Origin: Firmicutes bacterium UBA6132
GTDB lineage: Bacteria; Bacillota_A; Clostridia; Tissierellales; Sedimentibacteraceae
Reading direction: 5' to 3'
NCBI GenBank assembly: GCA_002435835.1
Contig: DIVM01000013.1
Coordinates: forward strand, 4,388 to 24,080
Length of the DNA stretch: 19,693 nt
Position numbers and translations under genes: made by a program. Shown here in pieces: positions 6,000 to 13,909 of the stretch (its first letter is position 1; each line of letters opens with the position of its first letter). The notes under the pieces were generated by a model, which saw only the letters and a program-made list of their open reading frames with translations, was not told the DNA's origin and searched no databases.

Positions 6000-7166
6000 A
6001 TGGATTTTTTGGAAAATGCACAAAAAAAGTTTGGAGAGTTAATTCAAAGCGAGTTTGAGCGAATTGAAAAAATGAAAAGTTCCGGAGAAATTGCAGACTT
6101 TTCAAAAAAAGAGAAAATTACAGTGGGTATTATGCCTGGTGATGGAATAGGTCCCATTATCATGAAGCAGGCAATTCGTGTGATAAATGAGCTAGTACAG
6201 GATGAAATAGCAGAGGGTAAAATAGTTCTAAAAAATATTGAAGGATTGACAATTGAAAACAGAGTAGAGAAAAACGAAAGTCTTCCTGCAGATGTATTTG
6301 AAGAAATAAAAAAATGTGATGTTTTGTTAAAAGGTCCAATGATGACACCAAGAGCCGGCGACGGGCTTCCAAATTTAATCAGCGTAAATAGCCTATTAAG
6401 AAGAGGTCTTGAATTATATGCTGCAGTAAGACCTACTAAAATTAGAGACAAAAATATAGACTGGACATTTTTTCGTGAAAACATAGAGGGAGAATATATC
6501 TGGGGAAACAAAGGAATACAGGTAAATGATGACTTAGCTGTGGATTTTAAAGTGCAGACTAAGCAGGGAAGCGAAAGAATTGCAAGAGCAGCATTTGAAT
6601 TTGCCAGAAAAAATGGTAAAAAGAACGTAACAGTTGTTACTAAATCAAATATCGTAAAATTAACTGACGGTAATTTTCAAGAAGCTGTAAAAAGAGTTGG
6701 AAAAGAGTATCCGGAAATTGAGGTTCAGGAAAAACTTGTAGATGCAATGTGTGCTAAGTTAATGGATCCTGAATTTACAAAAGGGATGGAAGTGGTAGTG
6801 TTACCAAACCTTTACGGAGATATAGTTACTGATATAGCAGCGGAGTATCAGGGAGGTCTGGGAACTGCATCGTCTTCTAATATTGGTGATAAATATGCAT
6901 TATTTGAGGCCATACATGGAACTGCACCATATCTTATGAACAATGGTCGCGGTGAGTATGCGGATCCAAGCAGTTTAATACGTGCAGCAGGACAAATGCT
7001 TCAGCACATCGGATATAAAAATTGCAATGATTTATTGGAAGAAGCTCTTGATATATGCGTTGAAAAAGAAAGAAAAGTTGTTCTTACTACATTTACAGAC
7101 GGATCGAGCGCAGCAGAGTTTACTGATTATTTGATCGAAACAATTCAAAAATTAGGACACAAATAA
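6000..7166 (+). CDS. Isocitrate/isopropylmalate dehydrogenase family protein, probably isocitrate dehydrogenase
   Basis: Oxidative decarboxylation of isocitrate to 2-oxoglutarate is the likely reaction. The 388-residue protein has GDGIG at 47-51, SVNSLLRRGLELYAAVRP at 128-145 with the substrate arginines, FRENIEGEY at 158-166, a catalytic-type lysine at 215, NLYGDIVTDI at 270-279 with the metal-binding aspartates, and HGTAP at 306-310. About 38 residues precede the first beta strand, a longer leader than usual. The segment after HGTAP (YLMNNGRGEYADP) is neither a typical NADP nor a typical NAD signature, so cofactor choice is open. It follows aconitase by 30 bases with an AAGGGG site, supporting a citrate-to-2-oxoglutarate role. 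A homoisocitrate or other beta-decarboxylating dehydrogenase is the alternative. Confidence 0.8.
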   Translation: MDFLENAQKKFGELIQSEFERIEKMKSSGEIADFSKKEKITVGIMPGDGIGPIIMKQAIRVINELVQDEIAEGKIVLKNIEGLTIENRVEKNESLPADVFEEIKKCDVLLKGPMMTPRAGDGLPNLISVNSLLRRGLELYAAVRPTKIRDKNIDWTFFRENIEGEYIWGNKGIQVNDDLAVDFKVQTKQGSERIARAAFEFARKNGKKNVTVVTKSNIVKLTDGNFQEAVKRVGKEYPEIEVQEKLVDAMCAKLMDPEFTKGMEVVVLPNLYGDIVTDIAAEYQGGLGTASSSNIGDKYALFEAIHGTAPYLMNNGRGEYADPSSLIRAAGQMLQHIGYKNCNDLLEEALDICVEKERKVVLTTFTDGSSAAEFTDYLIETIQKLGHK

Positions 7167-7200
7167 ATCATTTAAGCAATGATTAGCATCAAAATAAAAT

Positions 7201-7230
7201 ATACCTATAGCACATATTGGTATTTGGTAT
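7201..7230. promoter_or_regulatory. Candidate LysR-family binding site upstream of the regulator gene
   Basis: ATACC (7201-7205) and GGTAT (7219-7223) form a dyad with 13 bases between them, and TTGGTAT is repeated in tandem at 7217-7230. The dyad centre lies about 75 bases upstream of the start site predicted for the lysR gene, where LysR-type proteins commonly bind for autoregulation. TATACC/GGTATA and CCTATA/TATAGG can also pair, but there is no T-run, so it does not look like a terminator. Confidence 0.35.
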
Positions 7231-7251
7231 AGGCCATTAATTCATAAAAAC

Positions 7252-7280
7252 TTGTAAAGATAATTCGAATTTGTTAATAT
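7252..7280 (+). promoter_or_regulatory. Candidate promoter of the LysR-type regulator gene
   Basis: TTGTAA (7252-7257) and TAATAT (7275-7280) have a 17-base spacer containing the palindrome AATTCGAATT (7262-7271). The lysR ATG is about 34 bases beyond the expected start site, preceded by GGAGG at 7310-7314. The gene therefore seems to have its own promoter as well as possible read-through from the dehydrogenase gene. Confidence 0.45.
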
Positions 7281-7319
7281 GATAATGTTAACAGACAGAT
7301 ATATTTCACGGAGGTTTTT

Positions 7320-8189
7320 ATGAAAGACTCTGATTGGAAGATTTTATATGAATTATATAAAACACCTAATATTACTAAAGTTGCAAATCAACTATATATC
7401 ACTCAGCCGTCACTGACGAAAAGGTTGCAAAGCATAGAAGAAGAATTTCAAATAAAAATTGTAAATCGTACTACAAAAGGAGTAGAATTTACAAAAGAAG
7501 GTGAAATATTAGCAAAAAAAGCCGGTCAGTATATTTCATTTATTCATCAAATTCGTAAAGAATTGCGTGAACTAAAGGAGACAGAAAAAGAAATTATCGT
7601 CATAGGTTCCTCTTACACATATAGCAAATATGTGTTGACTGATTTGTTGTTTGAGTATTCGAAGGATCATCCCAATGTTCGATTTGAGGTGCAAAATGAA
7701 CAAAGCAATTTGCTGTTTAGGAAAGTATGTGATGGTGAGGTTGATGTGGCGTTTGTGCGTGGAGATTATGAAGGACCTGTAAAGCAGGAAAAAGTTGATA
7801 TTAGCCAGGCGTATATTTTGACCAAAGCAGAAGTACAGCTTGAAATGCTTCCAAATATGACGAGAATATATTACAAAACAAATGATCGTTCCAAAGAATT
7901 GTTAGATAACTGGTGGCAGCAGACTTTTCATGAGTCTTCTACTCCAGGTATGAGTGCTGGGTATGTGGATGTGGCATGGCAATTAGTCTCTAAGGGATTT
8001 GGATACGTATGTTGTTTTCTTTCAAAATACCATGAAGATATCTATAAACTTATCAAGACTCCTATATATTATGCTGACGGAACTCCGGTGTTGCGTAACA
8101 CATGGTTTTGCTATAAGGAGAAGCAGAGCTGCTCAAGAGGTCTGAAGGAATTTATAAGCTATATTCAGGATAATGTGGTAATAGATTGA
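7320..8189 (+). CDS. LysR-family transcriptional regulator (putative citrate-branch regulator)
   Basis: The 289-residue protein has the LysR plan. An N-terminal winged helix-turn-helix covers residues 1-60 (NITKVANQLYITQPSLTKRL then IEEEF, and a wing with TTKGVEFTKEGE). A linker helix follows to about 95, then a two-lobed effector-binding domain starting at IIVIGSSYTYSKYVL. The first helix opens with DSDWKILYELYKTPNITKVA rather than the usual 'l..F..v.e.gS.t.AA', a variant form. It sits between isocitrate dehydrogenase and the second aconitase-type gene on the same strand, so the likely targets are this cluster, with a tricarboxylate such as citrate as effector, as for CcpC. Orthology to CcpC is not claimed, since the N-terminus differs. 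The 67-base gap to the next gene suggests co-transcription. Confidence 0.8.
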   Translation: MKDSDWKILYELYKTPNITKVANQLYITQPSLTKRLQSIEEEFQIKIVNRTTKGVEFTKEGEILAKKAGQYISFIHQIRKELRELKETEKEIIVIGSSYTYSKYVLTDLLFEYSKDHPNVRFEVQNEQSNLLFRKVCDGEVDVAFVRGDYEGPVKQEKVDISQAYILTKAEVQLEMLPNMTRIYYKTNDRSKELLDNWWQQTFHESSTPGMSAGYVDVAWQLVSKGFGYVCCFLSKYHEDIYKLIKTPIYYADGTPVLRNTWFCYKEKQSCSRGLKEFISYIQDNVVID

Positions 8190-8256
8190 AAAAAGCATAT
8201 AGTAGTACAAGCAAATTATGTAAAAATCAAATCAATACAGTAAGAGGAGAAATTAA

Positions 8257-10548
8257 ATGGTGAAATTATATGAAAGTGGAGTGTATTTGCTTCATGGTAC
8301 AGAAATTATAGAAGAAAAAGACTTTGAAAAAATAGAATCACTAACAGGAAAAAGTATTCAAAAGGAAGAAGCTAAAAAAGGTACAATATCGTATTCAATT
8401 TTAGAAAAACATAATACATCAGGCAATATGGTAAATTTACAACTGAAATTTGATGCCATGACATCCCATGATATTACATTTGTAGGGATTGTACAAACTG
8501 CTAAAGCTTCAGGCATGACAAAATTTCCAATTCCATATGTGTTGACTAATTGCCATAATTCATTATGTGCAGTTGGAGGAACCATCAATAGTGATGATCA
8601 TGTATTCGGACTATCTGCTGCTAAAAAATATGGCGGTATTTTTGTTCCGCCACATATAGCAGTTATTCATCAATATATGCGTGAAACAATGGCAGGCTGT
8701 GGAAAAATGATACTTGGTTCTGATAGCCATACACGTTATGGTGCTTTAGGAACAATGGCAATGGGTGAAGGTGGAGGAGAACTTGTAAAACAGTTACTTT
8801 CAAACACTTATGATGTAGATTATCCGGGAGTAATTGGAGTTTATTTGACAGGAAAACCAAACCCTGGAGTAGGACCCCAGGACATTGCATTGTCCATTAT
8901 AGGAAAAGTGTTCAAAAACGGATATGTAAAAAATAAAGTAATGGAATTTGTTGGCCCAGGAGTAAGCTCCATTACAACAGATTATAGAAATGGCATTGAT
9001 GTAATGACAACAGAAACAACTTGCCTATCTTCTATATGGAGAACCGATGAAGATACTAAAGGATTTTTGGCAAAGCATGGAAGAATAGAAGAATATAAAG
9101 AATTAAATCCTGCAGATATCGCTTATTATGATGGCATGGTATATGTGGACCTTAGTGCTGTGAAACCTATGATTGCACTTCCATTCCATCCAAGCAATAC
9201 ATTTGAAATTGATGAACTAAATAATAATTTAGGCGATATTTTGAGAAGCATAGAATTAGAAGCTAAGAAATTAAGTGACAACCCAAATATTAATTTTAAT
9301 TTGACAAGTAAAATTATAGATGGAAAGTTGCAGGTTCAGCAGGGAATAATTGCAGGATGTGCAGGTGGAAACTATACAAACGTAATGGAAGCTGCACATA
9401 TCCTAAAAAATGCAAGCTGTGGAAGCGGTGATTTCTCGTTGTCTGTATATCCTTCATCACAACCTGTATTTTTAGATTTAGTTAAAAAAGGTGCAATTGC
9501 TGAATTAATGTCAGCAGGCGCAGCTATTAAGACAGCTTTTTGCGGTCCTTGCTTTGGTGCTGGAGACACTCCTGCTAACAATACTTTTAGTATTAGACAC
9601 ACTACAAGAAACTTTGCTAACAGAGAAGGTTCTAAACCTGGAGAAGGTCAAATGTCAGCGGTAGCATTAATGGATGCTCGCTCTATAGCAGCTACAGCAG
9701 CAAATGGAGGAATACTGACTTCTGCAACAAAATATGCAGATGATTATATAGTTGAAGAATATAATTATGATCCATCACCTTATAAGTCAAGAGTATACCA
9801 GGGATTTAATAAACCAGAAGAAGGTGCTGAATTAATTTATGGACCGAATATAAAAGATTGGCCGGAAAGGAGTGCGTTGACAGATCATATTTTATTGAAA
9901 GTTTGTTCAAAGATTATGGATGATGTTACAACTACGGACGAGTTGATTCCATCTGGCGAAACTTCATCTTTCAGATCCAATCCGTTGGGACTGGCAGAAT
10001 TTACACTAACAAGAAGAGATCCGGCATATGTTGGCAGAACAAAAAAAGTAGATTTGATAGAAAAGGCAAGAGTAGCAGGAAAATCTACAGAAGAAATAGA
10101 ACCTGAGCTTAAAGAAGTTTATGAAAAAATAGCTAAAATTAATCCAGTAATTTCCAAGGAAGAAATCGAAGTAGGAAGTGTAATATATTGTGTGAAACCT
10201 GGTGATGGCTCAGCCAGAGAACAGGCAGCAAGTTGTCAAAGAGTAATAGGCGGATTAGCGAACATCTCAAGAGAGTATGCAACTAAGAGATATCGCTCAA
10301 ATGTTATGAACTGGGGAATGCTTCCGTTCCAAATGGAAGCAGAGCCTAAATTTGAAGTGGGCGATTACATTTTTATACCGAATATAAGAGCAGCATTAGA
10401 TGGTGATATGAAAGACATTAAAGCATATGTAATAAAAGATCAGGTTGAAGAGCTGTCACTTTATATTACACCTATGACAGAAGATGAGAAAGATATCGTG
10501 AAAGCTGGAAGTCTTATTAATTATAACAGAAGAGAATTAAATAATTAG
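8257..10548 (+). CDS. YbhJ-type hydratase of the aconitase superfamily (substrate unknown)
   Basis: The 763-residue protein resembles YbhJ of E. coli, a divergent aconitase homologue without an established substrate. A leader of about 45 residues comes first. SDSHT at 155-159 gives the Asp-His pair. The cluster ligands would be C368 ([10 protein letters not shown] in place of GSCTN) and C429/C432 (CGPC). The swivel domain carries [11 protein letters not shown] at 649-659: the catalytic-type Ser652 and Arg654 are kept, but the second serine is Ala and the following His is Gln compared with GSSREHAA. The cluster should form, but substrate contacts differ from those of the aconitase at 4014. It lies 67 bases after the LysR gene with a GAGGAG site and ends at a strong terminator. 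A role on citrate-like acids such as methylcitrate, or a redundant aconitase, is possible. Confidence 0.75.
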   Translation: MVKLYESGVYLLHGTEIIEEKDFEKIESLTGKSIQKEEAKKGTISYSILEKHNTSGNMVNLQLKFDAMTSHDITFVGIVQTAKASGMTKFPIPYVLTNCHNSLCAVGGTINSDDHVFGLSAAKKYGGIFVPPHIAVIHQYMRETMAGCGKMILGSDSHTRYGALGTMAMGEGGGELVKQLLSNTYDVDYPGVIGVYLTGKPNPGVGPQDIALSIIGKVFKNGYVKNKVMEFVGPGVSSITTDYRNGIDVMTTETTCLSSIWRTDEDTKGFLAKHGRIEEYKELNPADIAYYDGMVYVDLSAVKPMIALPFHPSNTFEIDELNNNLGDILRSIELEAKKLSDNPNINFNLTSKIIDGKLQVQQGIIAGCAGGNYTNVMEAAHILKNASCGSGDFSLSVYPSSQPVFLDLVKKGAIAELMSAGAAIKTAFCGPCFGAGDTPANNTFSIRHTTRNFANREGSKPGEGQMSAVALMDARSIAATAANGGILTSATKYADDYIVEEYNYDPSPYKSRVYQGFNKPEEGAELIYGPNIKDWPERSALTDHILLKVCSKIMDDVTTTDELIPSGETSSFRSNPLGLAEFTLTRRDPAYVGRTKKVDLIEKARVAGKSTEEIEPELKEVYEKIAKINPVISKEEIEVGSVIYCVKPGDGSAREQAASCQRVIGGLANISREYATKRYRSNVMNWGMLPFQMEAEPKFEVGDYIFIPNIRAALDGDMKDIKAYVIKDQVEELSLYITPMTEDEKDIVKAGSLINYNRRELNN

Positions 10549-10578
10549 TAATTTAAAAAATAGGCTCATATAATGTTT

Positions 10579-10626
10579 AATACACTCCAAATTATTAGAT
10601 AATTCTAAAGTTTGGAGTGTATTTTT
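10579..10626 (+). terminator. Intrinsic terminator after the second hydratase gene
   Basis: AATACACTCCAAA (10579-10591) pairs perfectly with TTTGGAGTGTATT (10611-10623), followed by T5 at 10622-10626. The loop holds a smaller hairpin (AATTAT-TAG-ATAATT). The right arm overlaps the end of the broken dinB frame on the other strand. Confidence 0.88.
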
Positions 10627-11132
10627 GATTGCGTGTTGGATGAGGTGCTGTTTTTTTATCCTTTATACCTATGCTTACAACTTTACACATCATTTTAGCT
10701 TCCCTTAATCTCCATGATGTCATTTCTACAAGGCTCAAAATTATGGCATGTGCAGTATCATAATCTTCTACATCAAATTTTAATGTGCTACTATTTCCTA
10801 CGCTTTTTATTGGAGGTGGTGCTTTAAAGGTGGATGCATCGAGACCATTTGCATAAGCATATATAAGTCTTCCATGAGATTTCAGTAATGTTGATATTAA
10901 TTTATAATCAGAATTTGCCAAATCTCCAATAGTGTATATTCCAAGTTTATTTAGTTTTAATTTTGTTTGGCGTCCAACCATAAATAAATCTTCTACCGGC
11001 AGAGGCCACATTTTATCTTTTATTTCTTCAGGAAAACATGTATGACATTTATCCGGCTTCTCAAAATCTCCAGCCATTTTGGCAGCTCAAGAATGCTGAG
11101 TTTACATCTATGTGCATAATAATATTAGACAT
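10595..11132 (-). pseudogene. dinB: dinB/umuC-type Y-family DNA polymerase IV, doubly deleted
   Basis: On the minus strand, ATG 11132 opens MSNIIMHIDVNSAFLSCQ, the typical start of clostridial DinB with the first catalytic Asp. The frame then shifts and hits TGA at 11063-11061. From about 11080, in the neighbouring frame, the sequence resumes at KMAGDFEKPDKCHTCFPEEI and runs through the PLPVEDLFMVGRQTKLKLNK helix-hairpin-helix region into the little-finger domain (STLKFDVEDYDTAHAIILSL). Some 150 or more codons are missing at the junction, including the palm region with the Ser-x-Asp-Glu catalytic motif. The 3' end is also lost: after GIKDKK the frame runs into the neighbouring terminator and stops at 10595. 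No polymerase activity is possible. The LexA box upstream remains. An ORF from ATG 11077 is not a real gene. Confidence 0.85.
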
Positions 11133-11150
11133 AATAATACCTTTATTAAT

Positions 11151-11164
11151 CGAACGTGTGTTCG
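11151..11164. promoter_or_regulatory. LexA (SOS) box
   Basis: CGAACGTGTGTTCG fits the Bacillota LexA consensus CGAAC-R-N-R-Y-GTTYG at every defined position, on both strands. It stands about 20 bases upstream of the dinB pseudogene start. A TATAAT on the minus strand (11181-11176) lies just before it, so LexA would cover the start site. The -35 region (ATTTTA) is poor. Confidence 0.88.
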
Positions 11165-11430
11165 TTTATAAAAATATTATAACACATTATTTTAAATTTA
11201 AAATGGTAATTAATGTAAAATAAATATGAAAAACTTGAGGCTTTTTAAATAAAATTGCTTAAACAATTTATTTGAGGTTATATTATTGTAATAATAAACA
11301 AATTATTGTAATAATAAATAAAAAATTGTAATAATAAATAAACAAATTGCAATAATAAATAAATAAATTATTGTAATAATAAACAAATAATTTACCAAGA
11401 TGTAATTAATAAAAAGCAATAATTTTATTA
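11165..11430. other. Intergenic stretch upstream of sstT, no gene seen
   Basis: Apart from the minus-strand -10 of the dinB remnant and the tandem repeats from 11285, there is only AT-rich sequence with small inverted repeats (AATTG-CTTAAA-CAATT around 11251-11266). No open frame of coding character and no RNA structure of a known class is visible. Confidence 0.5.
11285..11385. repeat. Five-copy AT-rich direct repeat array upstream of the sstT promoter
   Basis: ATTGYAATAATAAAYA occurs at 11285, 11305, 11325, 11346 and 11370, with steps of 20, 20, 21 and 24 bases. Each copy overlaps a small inverted repeat, as in TTATT-GT-AATAA. The copies are nearly identical while the spacers vary, which suits a protein-binding array or a recent slippage product. 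The spacing is about two helical turns, so all copies would face the same side of the DNA. Confidence 0.75.
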
Positions 11431-11433
11431 TTG
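11417..11433. promoter_or_regulatory. Inverted repeat overlapping the sstT -35 box
   Basis: CAATAAT (11417-11423) and ATTATTG (11427-11433) form a 17-base dyad with a TTT centre, whose right arm enters the TTGACA hexamer. The arms share the ATTATTG/CAATAAT core with the upstream repeats, so the same protein may bind both and repress transcription here. Confidence 0.4.
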
Positions 11434-11459
11434 ACATAAAAATTTAGCTTATGTATAAT
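11431..11459 (+). promoter_or_regulatory. Perfect consensus promoter of sstT
   Basis: TTGACA (11431-11436), a 17-base spacer and TATAAT (11454-11459) match the sigma-A consensus at all twelve positions. The start site would be near 11466, leaving a leader of about 37 bases with AAAGGAGAA before the ATG. Such a strong promoter is usually restrained by a repressor, which fits the dyad over the -35. Confidence 0.85.
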
Positions 11460-11502
11460 CATTAAGCACTAAAAACTTGTTTTATTAAAGGAGAATTTAA
11501 TT

Positions 11503-12726
11503 ATGATTGATTTTTGGAAAAGACAAAGTTTAATTAAGAGAATTATTTTTGGTCTCATAGTGGGCATTATTCTTGCTCTCACAATTCCTGAGACAGCAAA
11601 AGGTGTTGTGATATTTGGCTCTTTATTTGTTGGTGCATTGAAGGGTATTGCGCCAATATTGGTGTTTTTCCTTGTAATGGCGGCACTTTCCCAACATAAG
11701 AGCGGACACAAAACAAATATGGGAGCTGTAGTTGTATTGTATGCAATCGGTACTCTGGCAGCAGGAGCTGCAGCAGTTTTAGCAAGCTTTCTTTTCCCAG
11801 TTAATCTTACATTGGCTGGCGGAGCAGAAGGTGTTACGCCACCAAGCGGAATTGTAGAGGTAATCAAGACCTTACTACTTAATCTTGTTGATAACCCTGT
11901 AAGAGCGCTTTTTAATGCTAATTACATTGGAATATTAGCTTGGGCTATTATTCTTGGAATTATGTTGAGAGATGTTGCGGATTCGACTAAAAAATTGATT
12001 TCTGATTTTTCAGATGCATTGACAAAAATGGTTCATTTAGTAATTAGTTTTGCTCCACTTGGAATAATGGGTCTTGTATTTGATGCAATTTATACAGGTG
12101 GAATTGAGGCCCTTTATGAGTATGGACAATTGGTTGTGCTACTTGTTGGAGTTATGCTGTTTGTGGCTTTAGTAGTTAATCCTATTATTGTTTTTGTTAA
12201 CATTCGTCAAAATCCATATCCGTTGGTATTAAGATGTCTCAAAGATAGTGGACTTACTGCTTTTTTCACAAGAAGTTCAGCTGCAAATATTCCAGTTAAT
12301 ATGGATCTTTGTGAGCGTCTTGGACTTGATAAAGATACTTATTCTGTTTCCATACCTTTGGGTGCAACTGCCAACATGGCAGGTGCGGCAGTTACAATTT
12401 CTGTCATGACACTGGCAGCTGCTAATGCACTTAATATTCAAGTGGATATATTTACTTCTATAATCCTTATGGTTCTTGCAGCAGTAAGTGCGGCTGGTGC
12501 TTCTGGTGTTGCAGGTGGATCTTTACTGTTAATACCGTTGGCTTGTAGTCTATTTGGTATACCAAACGACATAGCAATCAAGGTTGTAGGTGTAGGTTTT
12601 ATCATCGGTGTTATTCAAGACTCTTGTGAAACTGCTTTGAACTCTTCAACAGATGCATTGTTTACAGCAACTGCTGAATTTGCACAAAGACGTAAAGCTG
12701 GAGAAAAAATAGTAATACCAAGATAA
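11503..12726 (+). CDS. sstT: Serine/threonine:sodium symporter SstT
   Basis: This cytoplasmic membrane carrier imports L-serine and L-threonine with Na+ and belongs to the dicarboxylate/amino acid:cation symporter family. The 407-residue length equals the E. coli protein (about 414). Family motifs are clear: [15 protein letters not shown] at 253-267, the NMAGAA unwound segment at 291-296, GASGVAGGS at 332-340 (hairpin 2) and [13 protein letters not shown] at 372-384. These closely follow SstT rather than glutamate or dicarboxylate carriers. Eight membrane helices and two re-entrant hairpins are expected. It is a single gene with its own strong promoter and a terminator shared with the convergent AraC-type gene. 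Serine and threonine uptake suits an amino-acid-fermenting anaerobe. Confidence 0.93.
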   Translation: MIDFWKRQSLIKRIIFGLIVGIILALTIPETAKGVVIFGSLFVGALKGIAPILVFFLVMAALSQHKSGHKTNMGAVVVLYAIGTLAAGAAAVLASFLFPVNLTLAGGAEGVTPPSGIVEVIKTLLLNLVDNPVRALFNANYIGILAWAIILGIMLRDVADSTKKLISDFSDALTKMVHLVISFAPLGIMGLVFDAIYTGGIEALYEYGQLVVLLVGVMLFVALVVNPIIVFVNIRQNPYPLVLRCLKDSGLTAFFTRSSAANIPVNMDLCERLGLDKDTYSVSIPLGATANMAGAAVTISVMTLAAANALNIQVDIFTSIILMVLAAVSAAGASGVAGGSLLLIPLACSLFGIPNDIAIKVVGVGFIIGVIQDSCETALNSSTDALFTATAEFAQRRKAGEKIVIPR

Positions 12727-12755
12727 ATTTAGATATAAAGATATAAATAAAAGTC

Positions 12756-12801
12756 AAAAAGTTCCCAAGAGTTTTACTTTAGCTCTTTGGGAACTTTTTT
12801 T
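12756..12801. terminator. Bidirectional terminator between sstT and the AraC-type gene
   Basis: AGTTCCCAA (12760-12768) pairs with TTGGGAACT (12787-12795), extended by GAG/CTC toward the loop. A-rich sequence precedes it and T7 follows. Both orientations end in a T tract, so it can stop transcription of the convergent genes on either side. Confidence 0.88.
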
Positions 12802-12808
12802 ATATCTT

Positions 12809-13810
12809 TTATTTTGTTTTTCTAAATTTTACTGGAGTTTTTCCATAAATATTTTTAAACATTTTAGAAAAATTTGCAGAATAATTGTAGCCAACTTTTT
12901 TAGATATATCATCAATACTTAAATCTGTTGTAGATAATAGATTTGCAGCAACATTCATTCTGATTTGATTTGTATACTTTCCAATAGATATATGATAATG
13001 TTTTGAAAATCCTGCCTTTAGCTTTTGTTCATTTAAAAATACCATTTTGCTTAAAGCTCCTATAGTAGGTGGATCAAAGTAATTTGTTGTCAAAATATCA
13101 TGTGCTTTTTGAATTGCAGATATATCGGAGGAAGTTAGTTTTAATATTCTATTATTGCCAATAGTGATGTTTCCATAATCTATTTGATTTGAAAAAGCAT
13201 TGTCTGGTGACTTAGTAACTTCGTTAATTATAATAGCTATGCATTCTAAAATCTTACTTTCTAAATAAAGATTATTTAATAAATTTTTATTAGCGAGACT
13301 TTGCAGCTGACCAATTATATTTACAATTTCCAAAGGCAAATAAACATAGGTATAATTTTTAATAAAAAAGTCAAAATCTATTATATTAGAAAAATTAGGT
13401 TTTATAATTTCATTAAAATATTTTTCATATATTGTTATTTCAGTTCCATGAAAATGCTGACCTTTTTTCCAGTGTTGTTCGCCTTTAATACTTTTTTCAA
13501 TTACAAAGAAAGATGATGGAGTAAATGATGATATATCAGTATTTTCAATTTTAAATTTTGTAACTCCTTTATATACAATCCCAAAACGCATTAAATGTTC
13601 AGGATTATCAAATGATATTGAAAAATCCTCAGGTATTGTATAGTCTGCAATTCCTAAATTATAATAATTTTCCCTTGAGTAGCTTATTAGATACCCAAAC
13701 TCAGGCTTTTTCTTATTTGTATATAAGTTGTAGTTGTTATAAGTATATTTTCGAAAGTCTAATTTTTTTAAAACTATGGATTTAAATTCTTCACTTGATT
13801 TTACAATCAT
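12809..13810 (-). CDS. AraC-family regulator, PchR/YbtA-like (iron-chelate response)
   Basis: The 333-residue protein has an N-terminal ligand-binding part and a C-terminal pair of helix-turn-helix motifs (about 225-333). Visible there are LTSSDISAIQKAHDIL, PPTIGALSKMVFLNEQKLKAGF, the RMNVAANLL connector, and ISKKVGYNYSANFSKMFKNIYGKTPVKFRK, the AraC signature. The LNEQKLK...F form of the first recognition region is that of PchR/YbtA-type regulators, which sense a ferric siderophore and activate its uptake genes. It is divergent from an iron-chelate ABC operon, as expected for that class. AGGAGG lies before the ATG. Its promoter overlaps a 20-base repeat that recurs near the other promoter, suggesting autoregulation together with control of the operon. 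Confidence 0.87.
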   Translation of the reverse strand: MIVKSSEEFKSIVLKKLDFRKYTYNNYNLYTNKKKPEFGYLISYSRENYYNLGIADYTIPEDFSISFDNPEHLMRFGIVYKGVTKFKIENTDISSFTPSSFFVIEKSIKGEQHWKKGQHFHGTEITIYEKYFNEIIKPNFSNIIDFDFFIKNYTYVYLPLEIVNIIGQLQSLANKNLLNNLYLESKILECIAIIINEVTKSPDNAFSNQIDYGNITIGNNRILKLTSSDISAIQKAHDILTTNYFDPPTIGALSKMVFLNEQKLKAGFSKHYHISIGKYTNQIRMNVAANLLSTTDLSIDDISKKVGYNYSANFSKMFKNIYGKTPVKFRKTK

Positions 13811-13833
13811 AATATCCTCCTAAAAGTAATTAA

Positions 13834-13862
13834 ATTATATTAAAAAATTTAAAATTGTTCAA
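13834..13862 (-). promoter_or_regulatory. Promoter of the AraC-type regulator gene
   Basis: On the minus strand TTGAAC (13862-13857) is followed after 17 bases by TATAAT (13839-13834), with AGGAGG and the ATG about 25 bases further on. The -35 overlaps the left copy of the direct repeat at 13853-13871. Confidence 0.65.
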
Positions 13863-13871
13863 GTAAATAAT
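13853..13871 (+). repeat. Left copy of a 20-base direct repeat, candidate AraC operator
   Basis: AATTGTTCAAGTAAATAAT here recurs as AATTAGGTCAAGTAAATAAT at 13936-13955. The last 13 bases (TCAAGTAAATAAT) are identical. Direct repeats are the usual site form for AraC-type proteins. This copy covers the -35 of the regulator's own promoter. Confidence 0.5.
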
Positions 13872-13909
13872 CAATTAAGATGTAAAAATAATTAAATTAG
13901 GTGCAGCTA

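Noticed and set aside
6044..6511. A 155-codon minus-strand open frame inside the isocitrate dehydrogenase gene
   Set aside because: It is the complement of a gene with all family motifs. It has hydrophobic low-information content and no start signals of its own.
7200..7231. The TATACC/GGTATA pairing after the IDH gene as a terminator
   Set aside because: The loop is long, the stem is weak, and no T-run follows. It is better read as a dyad in the regulator's control region.
10595..11077. A 160-codon minus-strand frame read as a complete short DinB-like gene
   Set aside because: The ATG at 11077 is an internal Met of DinB (KMAGDF). The true start lies at 11132 in another frame with its SOS box, and the catalytic palm is missing. 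It is a pseudogene.
11285..11385. The repeat array as a CRISPR array or an origin of replication
   Set aside because: The repeats and spacers are too short and AT-simple for CRISPR, no cas genes are near, and there is no replication gene or DnaA-box cluster, only a promoter and a carrier gene.
11466..11502. A riboswitch or T-box leader for sstT
   Set aside because: The leader from the consensus promoter is only about 37 bases and has no room for such a structure.
12986..13516. A plus-strand open frame at 13301-13516 opposite the AraC-type gene
   Set aside because: It is a shadow frame on the opposite strand of a gene with a clear AraC signature, and has no ribosome binding site.
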